Source of the DNA: Stagnihabitans sp039932095
GTDB taxonomy: Bacteria > Pseudomonadota > Alphaproteobacteria > Rhodobacterales > Rhodobacteraceae
Assembly (NCBI GenBank): GCA_039932095.1
Contig: JBDTQR010000045.1
Coordinates: 1 to 24,434, forward strand
Direction: 5' to 3'
DNA: 24,434 bases
Position 1 is the stretch's first letter, and every line of letters begins with the position of its first letter. Positions 16,100-23,562 of this stretch are shown here, piece after piece. The position numbers were made by a program, and so were the translations under genes. Below the pieces are notes generated by a model. It saw only the letters and a program-made list of their open reading frames with translations, had not been told where the DNA came from and ran no database searches.

Positions 16100-16729
16100 A
16101 TGTATGACGCCCTTCTCTTCGATCTTGACGGCACCTTGGTCGACACCGAAAGCCTGGCCGTCACCTCGGGCCATGCCGCCTTTGTGGCTGTCGGCCATCC
16201 GGTCAGGATCGAGTTTCTGCACGGTCTGGTCGGCATGGACGGGCCAAGCTCGGCAAAGATCATCCTCGAACACCGTCCGGCGGTCAATATCGATGCGTTG
16301 GATGCCGCCTGGCGCACGGGTTTTGCCGCGGCCATGGCGCAGGGTCTGACCCTGAAACCCGGTGTCACCGAACTGTTGGCCCAGGCACTTCACCTGCCCC
16401 GCGCGCTTGTCACCTCATCGCGCCGCGCCGATGCCCACAAGAAGCTGGGCATGGTCGGATTGGAGCGCAGTTTTGCCCAAGTGGTGACGGTCGATGACGT
16501 GACCCGCGCCAAGCCGCATCCCGACCCCTACCTGCTCGCCGCCTCGTTGCTGGGCGTCGCCCCGTCGCGCTGTCTGGTGTTCGAAGACAGCGAGGCCGGC
16601 GCCGAAGCCGCCCATTCGGCTGGCTGCGTCGTCGTGCAGGTGCCCGATGTGGTACCAAGTCAGGGCCGCTGGGCGCACCATCTCGCCGTCGATCTGCTTA
16701 GCGGGGCGCGGCTGGCGGGGCTGATCTGA
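16100..16729 (+). CDS. HAD-superfamily phosphatase (phosphoglycolate phosphatase/beta-phosphoglucomutase-like)
   Basis: The 209-residue protein is a subfamily IA HAD hydrolase. Motif I is FDLDGTLVD with nucleophile D8 and acid D10, a helical cap follows at about 17-80, motif II is the Ser/Thr in LVTSSRR, motif III is the Lys in RAKPHPDPY, and motif IV is LVFEDSEAGAEAA. Such enzymes remove phosphate from small metabolites such as sugar phosphates, phosphoglycolate or nucleoside monophosphates; the substrate cannot be read from sequence. The ATG at 16100 is preferred over 16094 because GGAG (16089-16092) is 7 bases from the former and 1 from the latter. It lies 35 bases after the phosphoesterase gene and is probably co-transcribed with it. 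Confidence 0.9.
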   Translation: MYDALLFDLDGTLVDTESLAVTSGHAAFVAVGHPVRIEFLHGLVGMDGPSSAKIILEHRPAVNIDALDAAWRTGFAAAMAQGLTLKPGVTELLAQALHLPRALVTSSRRADAHKKLGMVGLERSFAQVVTVDDVTRAKPHPDPYLLAASLLGVAPSRCLVFEDSEAGAEAAHSAGCVVVQVPDVVPSQGRWAHHLAVDLLSGARLAGLI

Positions 16730-16771
16730 CCAACCCTGCCGGTGCGGACCGATCGCCACGGGTCTTGACCG

Positions 16772-18142
16772 CTACAGCGCCAGAACCTGCGCCGGGTCCA
16801 GCAGCCACGGCGCGATGATCCCGCAGGTGTCGGCGAGCGGCAACAGGCAGCCTGGCACCTTCAACCCGATCACCTGCCGCATGAAATCGGCGCGGGCGGT
16901 GCAGCGGGCCAGCACTTCGGGGAAATGATCTGCAAGCGCGCCTTGCAGCGCCGCATCCGCGATCACATAGCCGTCTTCCATCCGGGTCGAGCCATAGACC
17001 GGATGACCCGGAATGACATCCATCTGCAGCGCCATGCCCGAAGCCAGCACATCGTCCGACCCCTCATAAATCGGCGAGGACAGCCATTCGTCCAGTCCGA
17101 TCAGATGGCCCGGATTGAGCACCACGCCGAACAGATCGAAGGGCAGCGCCGCCTGCATCGCCGTCCAGACCTCGCCACCCCCAACGCCCGGCCGCATCAG
17201 GCTGCACCATGTCGACATCGCTGCGAGATAGGGCCCGGCAAATACCTCCAGATAGTCCTGCGCGCCCAGCGGCAGATCGGCTTCCCCCATCGCGGCCCAG
17301 CCCGACCGACAGATGTTGGAGCCCCAGTGACTGACGTTGAACGACAGGGGCGAGCCGCGGCGGATCACTTCGCCGGTTGGCCCCGACAGGCCCTGCGCCG
17401 CGCGGTCGCCAGTCGCAAAAGTCGCATGACAGCCAAGTGGCAAGCCGCCGACTCGCGCCGCCTCGAAAGCGGCAAAGTCGCTGATCCCGTCGCGCAGGCC
17501 AAAGGCCATGCGGCGCAGGGCGGCGGCGGCCATGTGATTCGAAAACTCCAGCCGGGCAATTTCTGCCGCATCCACCCGCGCCCGCAAACCGTAGGCCGGA
17601 TGCATCATCAGGTCGGTGGCATTCTCGACCCGTCGCGCAATGGCCCTGAGCGGGTCGGCGACAAAGGCCGGGATGTCGAGCGCGGTGGCCGGGTCGTCAA
17701 CCTCCTCTGCCCCGAACCACTTCCACCCGACGGCCCCCACCAAAGCGACCGGCACCACCTCGGCCAGGATATCCGCCAGTCGCCGGGTTCCGCGCGGCTG
17801 CGACGGCAACGACAGGCTGGCACAATGCGCGACGCGGACATCGCCCGCCGCGACCAAAGGCGAAATCGCCGTATAGGACAGACATTCGTTGCCGGCGATC
17901 AGCAGCGCGTCGGTCGGGGAAACCACCAGCACCGCCTCTTCAAAACGCGGGTCGAAGCCGGTCAGCCAGTGGATATTCGCCGCGTGTTCGCGGTCGCCAT
18001 AAACCACCACCGCCGCCAGCCCGCGGGCACTGGCCACCCGCCGCAACGCTGCCAGCCGCGCCCGGCATTCCACCAGCGTCAGCGCCGGTGGCAGGTTTGC
18101 AATGCCGAAATGCGGCCAGTCCATGCGGATAAGATGTGCCAT
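16772..18142 (-). CDS. M24 (Xaa-Pro peptidase/creatinase fold) protein with degraded metal site
   Basis: The 456-residue protein has a creatinase-type N-terminal domain (about 20-170; GLAAVVVYGDREHAANIHWLTGFD is typical) and a pita-bread C-terminal domain. Of the five metal ligands of active M24 peptidases, the histidine is kept (H346 in NPGHLIGLDEW) and so is the last glutamate (E389 in RMEDGYVI). The two aspartates are lost: the segment reads LSFNVSHWGSNICRSGW, with S271 where the first Asp is expected. The EPG glutamate appears as I377 in DVIPG. The protein is therefore probably not a metallopeptidase; creatinase shows that this fold can work without metal. GGAGG lies 5 bases before the ATG. 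It diverges from ffs. Length is normal, so it is not simply a decayed gene. Confidence 0.85.
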   Translation of the reverse strand: MAHLIRMDWPHFGIANLPPALTLVECRARLAALRRVASARGLAAVVVYGDREHAANIHWLTGFDPRFEEAVLVVSPTDALLIAGNECLSYTAISPLVAAGDVRVAHCASLSLPSQPRGTRRLADILAEVVPVALVGAVGWKWFGAEEVDDPATALDIPAFVADPLRAIARRVENATDLMMHPAYGLRARVDAAEIARLEFSNHMAAAALRRMAFGLRDGISDFAAFEAARVGGLPLGCHATFATGDRAAQGLSGPTGEVIRRGSPLSFNVSHWGSNICRSGWAAMGEADLPLGAQDYLEVFAGPYLAAMSTWCSLMRPGVGGGEVWTAMQAALPFDLFGVVLNPGHLIGLDEWLSSPIYEGSDDVLASGMALQMDVIPGHPVYGSTRMEDGYVIADAALQGALADHFPEVLARCTARADFMRQVIGLKVPGCLLPLADTCGIIAPWLLDPAQVLAL

Positions 18143-18197
18143 CGCGTCCTCCTGCGTCCTGCCACGCTAATCCCGCCGCTGCGCCCTGTCACCCATC

Positions 18198-18226
18198 TTG
18201 CGGATCCCCCGATCCCGGCCTATATG
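18198..18226 (+). promoter_or_regulatory. Promoter of the SRP RNA gene
   Basis: TTGCGG (18198-18203), 17 bases, then TATATG (18221-18226). Seven bases further, at 18233, begins the GAGAGG that pairs with the 3' end of the RNA, so promoter and RNA start agree. Confidence 0.6.
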
Positions 18227-18232
18227 ACGGGA

Positions 18233-18326
18233 GAGAGGTTGGCGCGGGCAGGTGCCTCGCCAACCCGGTCAGGTCCGGAAGGAAGCAGCCGTAACGAGCC
18301 CCACTTGGGTCGTTGTCAGCCTCTCA
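18233..18326 (+). ncRNA. ffs: Signal recognition particle RNA, small bacterial (4.5S) type
   Basis: The conserved domain IV, GGTCAGGTCCGGAAGGAAGC (18267-18286), with the GGAA tetraloop and the asymmetric internal loop that binds Ffh, is present and is followed by the matching arm. The outer ends pair (GAGAGG at 18233-18238 with CCTCTC at 18320-18325), giving a single hairpin of about 94 bases, the usual size in proteobacteria. With Ffh it targets nascent membrane and exported proteins to the translocon. Ends are set by pairing and by the promoter; no T-rich terminator follows, so the 3' end may be made by processing. Confidence 0.95.
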
Positions 18327-18359
18327 CCTAGTGTCGCAATCCCAGCTGGAGGACAGATC

Positions 18360-18398
18360 ATGGCAGAGCTTGCATCCCTCCGGGCGGGGTTGATCTGA
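18360..18398 (+). CDS. Possible 12-codon leader ORF upstream of rsgA
   Basis: GGAGG lies 7 bases ahead of an ATG that opens a 12-codon frame (MAELASLRAGLI) ending in TGA inside a small hairpin (CTGAGC/GCTCAG, 18395-18411). The Shine-Dalgarno match is better than that of rsgA itself. No homolog is known to me and a frame this short can arise by chance, so this is a candidate only. Confidence 0.25.
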   Translation: MAELASLRAGLI

Positions 18399-18435
18399 GC
18401 CTTACGCTCAGCCTCCTCGCTCATGACGTTGCACC

Positions 18436-18453
18436 GGTCGTCCCGTGACGACC
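18436..18453 (+). repeat. Hairpin in the rsgA leader
   Basis: GGTCGTC (18436-18442) and GACGACC (18447-18453) form a perfect seven-pair stem closed by a CCGT loop, 30 bases before the rsgA start. No T-run follows. It could process or protect the transcript or modulate rsgA translation; the function is unknown. Confidence 0.35.
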
Positions 18454-18483
18454 AATCCCAACTCATCCGAGGATACCCCAGTG

Positions 18484-19521
18484 ATGAATTCCCCGCTTCT
18501 GGCCGATCTCGGCTGGACCCCCGATTTTCTGCGCCAGCTGGAACTGGACGAGATCGGCACGACCACTCCCGCCCGGGTGACCGGCGTCCACCGCAACCGG
18601 ATCGAGGTGCTGACCGGTGACGGCCCGCTTGATCTGATCCCGGCCTCTGACCTGAATACCGGCACCGTCGCGGTTGGCGACTGGCTGCTGGCCCGGGACG
18701 GCGTTGCCCTGCGCGTGCTGGAGCGCCGCACCGAACTGGCCCGCAAGGCCGCCGGAACCGCGGTGGCCCGCCAATTGATCGCCGCCAATGTCGACACTGC
18801 GCTGATCACCTCATCCTGCAATGGCGATTTCAACCCGGGTCGTCTGGAACGCTACCTCGTTCTTTGCGCCTCTGCCGGGATCGAGCCGGTGATCGTGCTG
18901 ACCAAGGCCGACACGTGCCCGGACCCCGAGGACTATCTGACCGAGGCCCGCGCCATGCAACGCGGCCTGGCGGCAGTTGCACTTGACGCCCATGCCGGCA
19001 CCGTGCGCCAAGACCTGTCCGAATGGTGTCGCAAGGGCCGGACGGTGGTGCTGCTCGGCTCCTCCGGCGTCGGCAAGACCACGCTAAGCAACGCGCTGAC
19101 CGGTGGCTCGGCGGCGGTGCAGGGCATCCGCGAGGACGACGCCAAGGGTCGCCACACCACCACCGCCCGGTCTTTGGTGGCGATGGCCGACGGTGGCTGG
19201 CTGATTGACACCCCCGGCGTGCGCGAGTTGCAGCTGACCGATGTCGCCGACGGCATCGACATCCTGTTTGACGACCTGACCGCGCTTGCCCTGACTTGCC
19301 GCTTCACCGATTGCAAACATGAGGTGGAACCGGGCTGTGCCGTGCAGGCGGCGATTGCGGCAGGTGAGCTTGATCCCGGGCGGCTACACCGCTGGCAGAA
19401 ACTGCTGCGGGAGGACCGGTTCAACAGCGAGACGATCCACCAGGCCCATCAACGCAACCGCAGCTTTGGCAAGATGCACCGCAAGATCGGCGACAAACGC
19501 AACCCGGAACGCCGGCGCTAG
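18484..19521 (+). CDS. rsgA: Small ribosomal subunit biogenesis GTPase RsgA
   Basis: RsgA is a late-acting 30S assembly factor whose GTPase is stimulated by the subunit. The 345-residue protein shows the circularly permuted GTPase order of the family: an N-terminal OB-fold (about 25-80), G4 TKAD at 140-143, G1 GSSGVGKTT at 192-200, G2 HTTT at 224-227, G3 DTPG at 242-245, and a C-terminal zinc site with C272, C277, H279 and C285 (CRFTDCKHEVEPGC). The tail is basic (MHRKIGDKRNPERRR), suited to rRNA contact. The ATG at 18484 has GAGG about 9 bases upstream; an in-frame GTG at 18445 lies within a hairpin and is less likely. It stands 157 bases after ffs and may receive read-through from it. Confidence 0.95.
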   Translation: MNSPLLADLGWTPDFLRQLELDEIGTTTPARVTGVHRNRIEVLTGDGPLDLIPASDLNTGTVAVGDWLLARDGVALRVLERRTELARKAAGTAVARQLIAANVDTALITSSCNGDFNPGRLERYLVLCASAGIEPVIVLTKADTCPDPEDYLTEARAMQRGLAAVALDAHAGTVRQDLSEWCRKGRTVVLLGSSGVGKTTLSNALTGGSAAVQGIREDDAKGRHTTTARSLVAMADGGWLIDTPGVRELQLTDVADGIDILFDDLTALALTCRFTDCKHEVEPGCAVQAAIAAGELDPGRLHRWQKLLREDRFNSETIHQAHQRNRSFGKMHRKIGDKRNPERRR

Positions 19522-19524
19522 ACA

Positions 19525-19588
19525 ATGCCGCGCAAATTTTCTGCGAAGAATCACATCCTTGAATTTTCGCAGAAAATTCGCGCGGCGC
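19525..19588. repeat. Long inverted repeat between convergent genes (copy B)
   Basis: Arms 19527-19547 and 19566-19586 are complementary at 20 of 21 positions, with one A/C mismatch at 19534/19579. A G-T and an A-T pair can extend the stem to 23. The loop is about 14-18 bases. The outer part is GC-rich (gccgcgc) and the inner part reads aattttctgcgaa. The repeat starts 5 bases after the rsgA stop and ends 16 bases before the stop of the convergent kynureninase-like gene. Termination in both directions is the likeliest role, though no free T-tract follows the stem. The inner motif recurs in the convergent gap at 148-250. Confidence 0.8.
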
Positions 19589-19602
19589 CTGCAGACCCCG
19601 CT

Positions 19603-20724
19603 TCACGCGACCAACCGCGTCAGCGCCATCACCAGCCGGTCCACTCCAGCCATTGTCGTCACCGCTCCCGGTGACAGCCGCAGAGTCTGACCTCTTGCGT
19701 CGGTCGTGATGGCTTGCGCCCTCAGTTTGGCGACCACGTCTGCCGCCACCAGCCGGTCCGGCAACCGCAGCATCACCGACCCGCCGCGCTTGTCCGGGTC
19801 GCGCGGCGACACCAGGGCCAGTCCCAGGTCGTCCGCCATCGCAAGGATCCGCACCGACAAGGCCCGATTGTGCGCCAGCAGCGCCGCCTTGTCCTGCCCG
19901 GCATGCCAATCCATCGCCGGCAGGCTGGCCAGTGCCGCCATGACCCCCGGCGTGCCATTGTCGTACCGCCGGATATCCGGCGCATAGGCGAACCGGGTGA
20001 TGTCCCAGTTGAACGGATTGCTCTGGCTGAACCAGCCCCTGAGTTCGGGCTGGCAATGCGGGATCAGCCGTGGCGAGACATACAGCACCCCGGCCCCCGG
20101 CGTGCCGCACATCCATTTCAAACTGGTGGTGACGGCAAAGTCCACCTCGGGCGCGCCGACATCGAACGGAATCAACCCCGCGCCCTGTGTGATATCCACT
20201 CCGATCAGCGACCCCATCTGCCGTCCCCGTGCCACCATCTGGCCAAGGGCGATCCGGTGCGACGTGGTCGACGATACCCAGGTCAACAGCGCCAGCCCGA
20301 CATCCGGGGTCCAGGCGTCCAGAAAATCCTCATCCTCGACATAGGACGCACCCTGTCGCAGCGGAACGGTTTTCAGGGTAAAGCCATGCCGCTGCGCCAT
20401 CCCGGCCAGCAGGAAATGGTTAGACGGAAAGCAATCAGCCCCGACCAGGACGGTCTTGCCAGCAAGATGCGCTGCGGGTAGGGAAAGCAGCAAGGTGTGA
20501 AACGCCGAGGTGACGTTTTCCAGCGTGGTCACCGTTCCCGGAGCCGCGTTCAAAATAGCGCGCCAGCGGTCGATGAATCGCTGCCGCCGCTCCAGCACGT
20601 ATTGCCACTGACCGTCGTCGCCGGTGCCCCAGACCACGGCAAACTCGGCCATCGCGCCGGCAATATCCCGTGCCTTGCCGGGATATTGGCCGATGGAGTG
20701 ATAGAGGAAATAGGCATCTGACAT
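19603..20724 (-). CDS. Kynureninase-like PLP enzyme (aminotransferase class V)
   Basis: The 373-residue fold-type I PLP protein has the cofactor aspartate D177 in GVDITQGAGLIPFDV and the Schiff-base lysine K203 in TTSLKWMCGTPGAGVLYV. Kynureninase-like blocks are GWFSQSNPFNWD and RRYDNGTPGVMAALASL. It is somewhat shorter than classical kynureninases (about 410-420 residues) and no other tryptophan-degradation gene is near, so the substrate is open: kynurenine, another beta-carbon-cleaved amino acid, or a cysteine desulfurase-like reaction. It is probably cytoplasmic. The ATG at 20724 has GGAG about 8 bases upstream; an ATG or equivalent at 20748 would add eight unrelated residues. It diverges from the thioesterase pair with 99 bases between. 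Confidence 0.82.
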   Translation of the reverse strand: MSDAYFLYHSIGQYPGKARDIAGAMAEFAVVWGTGDDGQWQYVLERRQRFIDRWRAILNAAPGTVTTLENVTSAFHTLLLSLPAAHLAGKTVLVGADCFPSNHFLLAGMAQRHGFTLKTVPLRQGASYVEDEDFLDAWTPDVGLALLTWVSSTTSHRIALGQMVARGRQMGSLIGVDITQGAGLIPFDVGAPEVDFAVTTSLKWMCGTPGAGVLYVSPRLIPHCQPELRGWFSQSNPFNWDITRFAYAPDIRRYDNGTPGVMAALASLPAMDWHAGQDKAALLAHNRALSVRILAMADDLGLALVSPRDPDKRGGSVMLRLPDRLVAADVVAKLRAQAITTDARGQTLRLSPGAVTTMAGVDRLVMALTRLVA

Positions 20725-20823
20725 GGGCTGGCTCCGCTGCTGGACCAAGGGCTAACACCGATCCCGGCCCCCGACCAGATGCCGTGTCTTGCCGCGCCGC
20801 AGCGCTTGCGGCAGAGTAGGCCA

Positions 20824-21225
20824 ATGATTTATCACCGCCCCGTCCAGATTGAATTCAACCACTGCGACCCCGCCGGGATCGTGTTCTTCCCGCGCTATTA
20901 CGAGATGGTCTCTTCGGTCTGCGAGAATTTCTACAAGGACGTCACAGGCTACAGCTATGCCAGGATGATGGCCGCCCATCAGGGCGTGCCCACCGTCCGG
21001 ATGGAGACCGACTTCCACGCCACCGCCCGCCTCGGTGACGTGCTCGACTTCCGGCTGGAAGTTGAACGGCTGGGCCGGTCCTCAATCACCGTGGTGGTTA
21101 CCGCCTGGACTGACCACAACCGCTTGACCGTCAAGATGACCCAGGCCTTTGTCGAAGGCTTGCGTGCGGTGCCCTGGCCAGAGGAGATCCGCAGCCGCAT
21201 CCAGACTTTCATGGCGGCACCGTGA
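20824..21225 (+). CDS. Hotdog-fold acyl-CoA thioesterase (4-hydroxybenzoyl-CoA thioesterase family)
   Basis: The 133-residue single-domain hotdog protein carries the 4HBT signature FNHCDPAGIVFFPRYYEM, with catalytic Asp15 and the conserved AGIVFFPRY helix start. A central helix and strands follow (VRMETDFHATARLGDVLDFRLEVERLG). The family hydrolyses acyl-CoA or aroyl-CoA thioesters in the cytoplasm; YbgC-like and aromatic-acid enzymes look alike at this level, so the substrate is open. The ATG at 20824 starts the homology; an upstream in-frame ATG adds 15 unrelated residues. The ribosome site is poor (GTAGG only 3 bases away). The stop overlaps the start of the enolase-superfamily gene by four bases (GTGA), implying coupled translation and a shared pathway. 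Confidence 0.9.
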   Translation: MIYHRPVQIEFNHCDPAGIVFFPRYYEMVSSVCENFYKDVTGYSYARMMAAHQGVPTVRMETDFHATARLGDVLDFRLEVERLGRSSITVVVTAWTDHNRLTVKMTQAFVEGLRAVPWPEEIRSRIQTFMAAP

Positions 21226-22391
21226 AGATCCGGGCGGTCAGGGCCACCCCGGTCAACATCCCGTTGCGGGCGCCGTACCGCTTCAGCTATGGCTCCACCG
21301 CCTCGCTGACCAAGACCGTGATCGAGATCGAAACCGAGGATGGCGTGGTGGGTCTTGGCGAATGCGCCGATGGCAACCGCGCGGTTGAGGTGCTGGCACT
21401 GGCGGACCGGCTGATCGGTCTGGACATCCGTGCGATCAATACCGCTGAAGCCCTGGTCGTTCCCGGCATGGCCTACACCCCCTGGGGCAATGTCGCGGGT
21501 GCGCGGCGGCTGTTTGGCGGCATCGAAATGGCAATGTGGGACGTGCGGGGAAAGACCGTAGGGGTGCCCCTGGCGCTGCTCCTCGGTGGAGCGGTGCGTG
21601 AGGACATTGCGTTGACCGAGTATTTCAGCTTCCGCCTGCCCGGCGTCGATCCGGGTGAGGCCTCCGCAATGGACATTGCCCGCTACTGCGCCCGGATGGT
21701 GGAACAGCACGGCTCGACAATCTTCGAGGGCAAGGTTGCGACCGTCGCGATGGCAGACGAAGTGACAATGCTGCGCGAGATTCGCGCGGCGATTGGTGAC
21801 TGCGAGATCCGGATCGATGCGAATGGTGGCTATACATTGCCCACCGCCCGGTTGGCGCTGCGGGCGTTCTCGCCCTTTGGCATCGCGTGGTTTGAGGAAC
21901 CCTGCGAAAGCTATGAGGAAATGGCCGCCCTGCGTGGACATAGCGATATCGCCTTCTCCAGCCACCGGATCGATCTTGCCAAGGCGGTACAGCTGGGCAG
22001 CCCCGACGCTATCGTGACCAATCTGAACGAATTGGGTGGCATTGCGGCCACCGTGGCGTTCATCAAGGCGGCGGACCGGTTCAATGTCGGCTTCCGCTTT
22101 CATTCCGGCGAAACCGGGGTGGCTTCTGCCGCCTATCTGCAGGTCTCGGCGGCGGTCGAGGCGGTGCGAGATGCCAGCCAGACCCTGCTGCGCTGGTACG
22201 CCGACGATGTGATCGAAGGCGGGCCGCTGGTGCCGCATCACGGCAAGATCCGGCTGCCTGACGGTCCGGGTCTGGGTGTGACACTGGACGTCAAGGCCCT
22301 GGCGCGCTGCCATCAGCGCTTCCTCGCTGAGGGTCCGTTTCCGTCCGGCGTCAAAGGTGAGGGTTACGGCGGTCGGTTCCGCAAGATCTGA
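21222..22391 (+). CDS. Mandelate racemase/muconate-lactonizing family enzyme (enolase superfamily)
   Basis: The 389-residue protein has the capping N-terminal domain (MKIRAVRATPVNIPLRAPYRFSYG) and the TIM-barrel domain. Metal ligands D199 (RIDANGGY) and E225 (WFEEPC) are clear. The usual third acidic or Asn ligand is replaced by IAFSSHRID (about 243-251). K171 is in FEGKVAT where KxK is common, and a candidate catalytic His294 is in FRFHSGETG. The C-terminal GPGLGVTLD resembles glucarate-dehydratase-like members. These enzymes remove a proton next to a carboxylate, then racemise, cycloisomerise or dehydrate; which one applies here cannot be told. It uses a GTG start overlapping the thioesterase stop. 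It converges on the epimerase gene with 41 bases between. Confidence 0.88.
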   Translation: MKIRAVRATPVNIPLRAPYRFSYGSTASLTKTVIEIETEDGVVGLGECADGNRAVEVLALADRLIGLDIRAINTAEALVVPGMAYTPWGNVAGARRLFGGIEMAMWDVRGKTVGVPLALLLGGAVREDIALTEYFSFRLPGVDPGEASAMDIARYCARMVEQHGSTIFEGKVATVAMADEVTMLREIRAAIGDCEIRIDANGGYTLPTARLALRAFSPFGIAWFEEPCESYEEMAALRGHSDIAFSSHRIDLAKAVQLGSPDAIVTNLNELGGIAATVAFIKAADRFNVGFRFHSGETGVASAAYLQVSAAVEAVRDASQTLLRWYADDVIEGGPLVPHHGKIRLPDGPGLGVTLDVKALARCHQRFLAEGPFPSGVKGEGYGGRFRKI

Positions 22392-22432
22392 AAACCGCGC
22401 TCAGACTGGGCCAGAGTGGGGGGGCGTGCGGA

Positions 22433-23443
22433 TCAAACCCCGTAATAATTGCGGTACCACGACACGAATTCGGCGATCCCGTCCTTGATCGCGGTCTTTG
22501 GCGCATAGCCGGTCAACCGCTTCAACAGATCGGCATTGGCCCAGGTCGCATGGACGTCGCCCATCTGCATGTCCATGTAATTCCGCGTCGCCTTCTGGCC
22601 CAGACAGTCTTCGATCGCATCGACGAAATCCAGCAGCTTCACTTTGTCGGAATTACCGATATTGACCACGCGGTAAGGGGCCGCAGGCGACAGGCTGTCA
22701 CCCTCGACCGGTTCGGCGATGCCGGGCAGCGGTGGCACGGCGTCGATCAGCAGACGGATGCCGCGCACCAGATCGGTCACATAAGTGAAATCGCGGTACA
22801 TCTCGCCGTGGTTGTAGATGTCGATCGGCCGGTCGTTCAGAATGGCATCGACGAATTTATAAAGCGCCATGTCGGGGCGGCCCCACGGGCCATAGACCGT
22901 GAAGAACCGGAACATCGTGGTCGGAATGCCCCACAGATGGGCATAGGCATGGCCCATGCACTCGGTCGCCTTCTTGGTCGCGGCATAGATCGTCAACTGG
23001 CTGTCGGCCTTGTCGTTTTCGCCAAACGGCATCACCTCATTCGCGCCGTAGACCGACGAGGTCGATGCCATCAGCAGGTGCCCGACCTTGAGCCGCCGCG
23101 CCACCTCCATCACGTTGAAGGTGCCAATGACGTTGCTGTCGATATAGTCACGCGGCGCTTCAAGGCTGTAGCGGACCCCGGCCTGGGCGGCCAGATGCAC
23201 GATGACCTCGGGCTGAAAATCGTCCGCCACCCGGTCAAGCGTCTCGCGGTCCTGCAACAGCGCCTCTGTGCCAGAGAAATTGGGGTTTTGCAGAAGGATC
23301 TGATGACGGCGCTGTTTCAGGCGAACGTCGTAGTAGTCTGACATTCCATCATAGCCCTGAACCCGAAACCCCTCGTCCAGCAGCAACCGCGCCAGATGAA
23401 AGCCGATGAACCCCGCCGTGCCGGTAACCAGAATCTTGCGCAT
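22433..23443 (-). CDS. NAD-dependent epimerase, UDP-glucuronate 4-epimerase type
   Basis: The 336-residue extended short-chain dehydrogenase has the NAD-binding ILVTGTAGFIGFHLARLLL (GxxGxxG at 8-14), HLAAQAGVRYSLEAPRDYIDSN, the catalytic Ser-Tyr-Lys set in STSSVYG and YAATKKA (Y153, K157), and RFFTVYGPWGRPDMALYKF. These blocks together typify UDP-glucuronate 4-epimerases, which make UDP-galacturonate for capsule or lipopolysaccharide. The ATG at 23443 is chosen because GGAGGG lies 5 bases upstream and the Rossmann fold starts there; reading from 23515 adds 24 unrelated residues. It is transcribed from the same strand as the NTF2-like gene, 119 bases downstream of it. No other polysaccharide gene is adjacent, though a GT4 enzyme is encoded at 3556-4800. 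Confidence 0.93.
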   Translation of the reverse strand: MRKILVTGTAGFIGFHLARLLLDEGFRVQGYDGMSDYYDVRLKQRRHQILLQNPNFSGTEALLQDRETLDRVADDFQPEVIVHLAAQAGVRYSLEAPRDYIDSNVIGTFNVMEVARRLKVGHLLMASTSSVYGANEVMPFGENDKADSQLTIYAATKKATECMGHAYAHLWGIPTTMFRFFTVYGPWGRPDMALYKFVDAILNDRPIDIYNHGEMYRDFTYVTDLVRGIRLLIDAVPPLPGIAEPVEGDSLSPAAPYRVVNIGNSDKVKLLDFVDAIEDCLGQKATRNYMDMQMGDVHATWANADLLKRLTGYAPKTAIKDGIAEFVSWYRNYYGV

Positions 23444-23562
23444 CAAACCCTCCAGACCCCGCCCTGCATGGCGTATGCCCAGCCACTTGGCAAGCGGGGC
23501 GGAGGTAAAGGGCACGTGCGGTCACGGGGTCTCGGGCGTCACCTCAGGGCAACTGGATAGCC

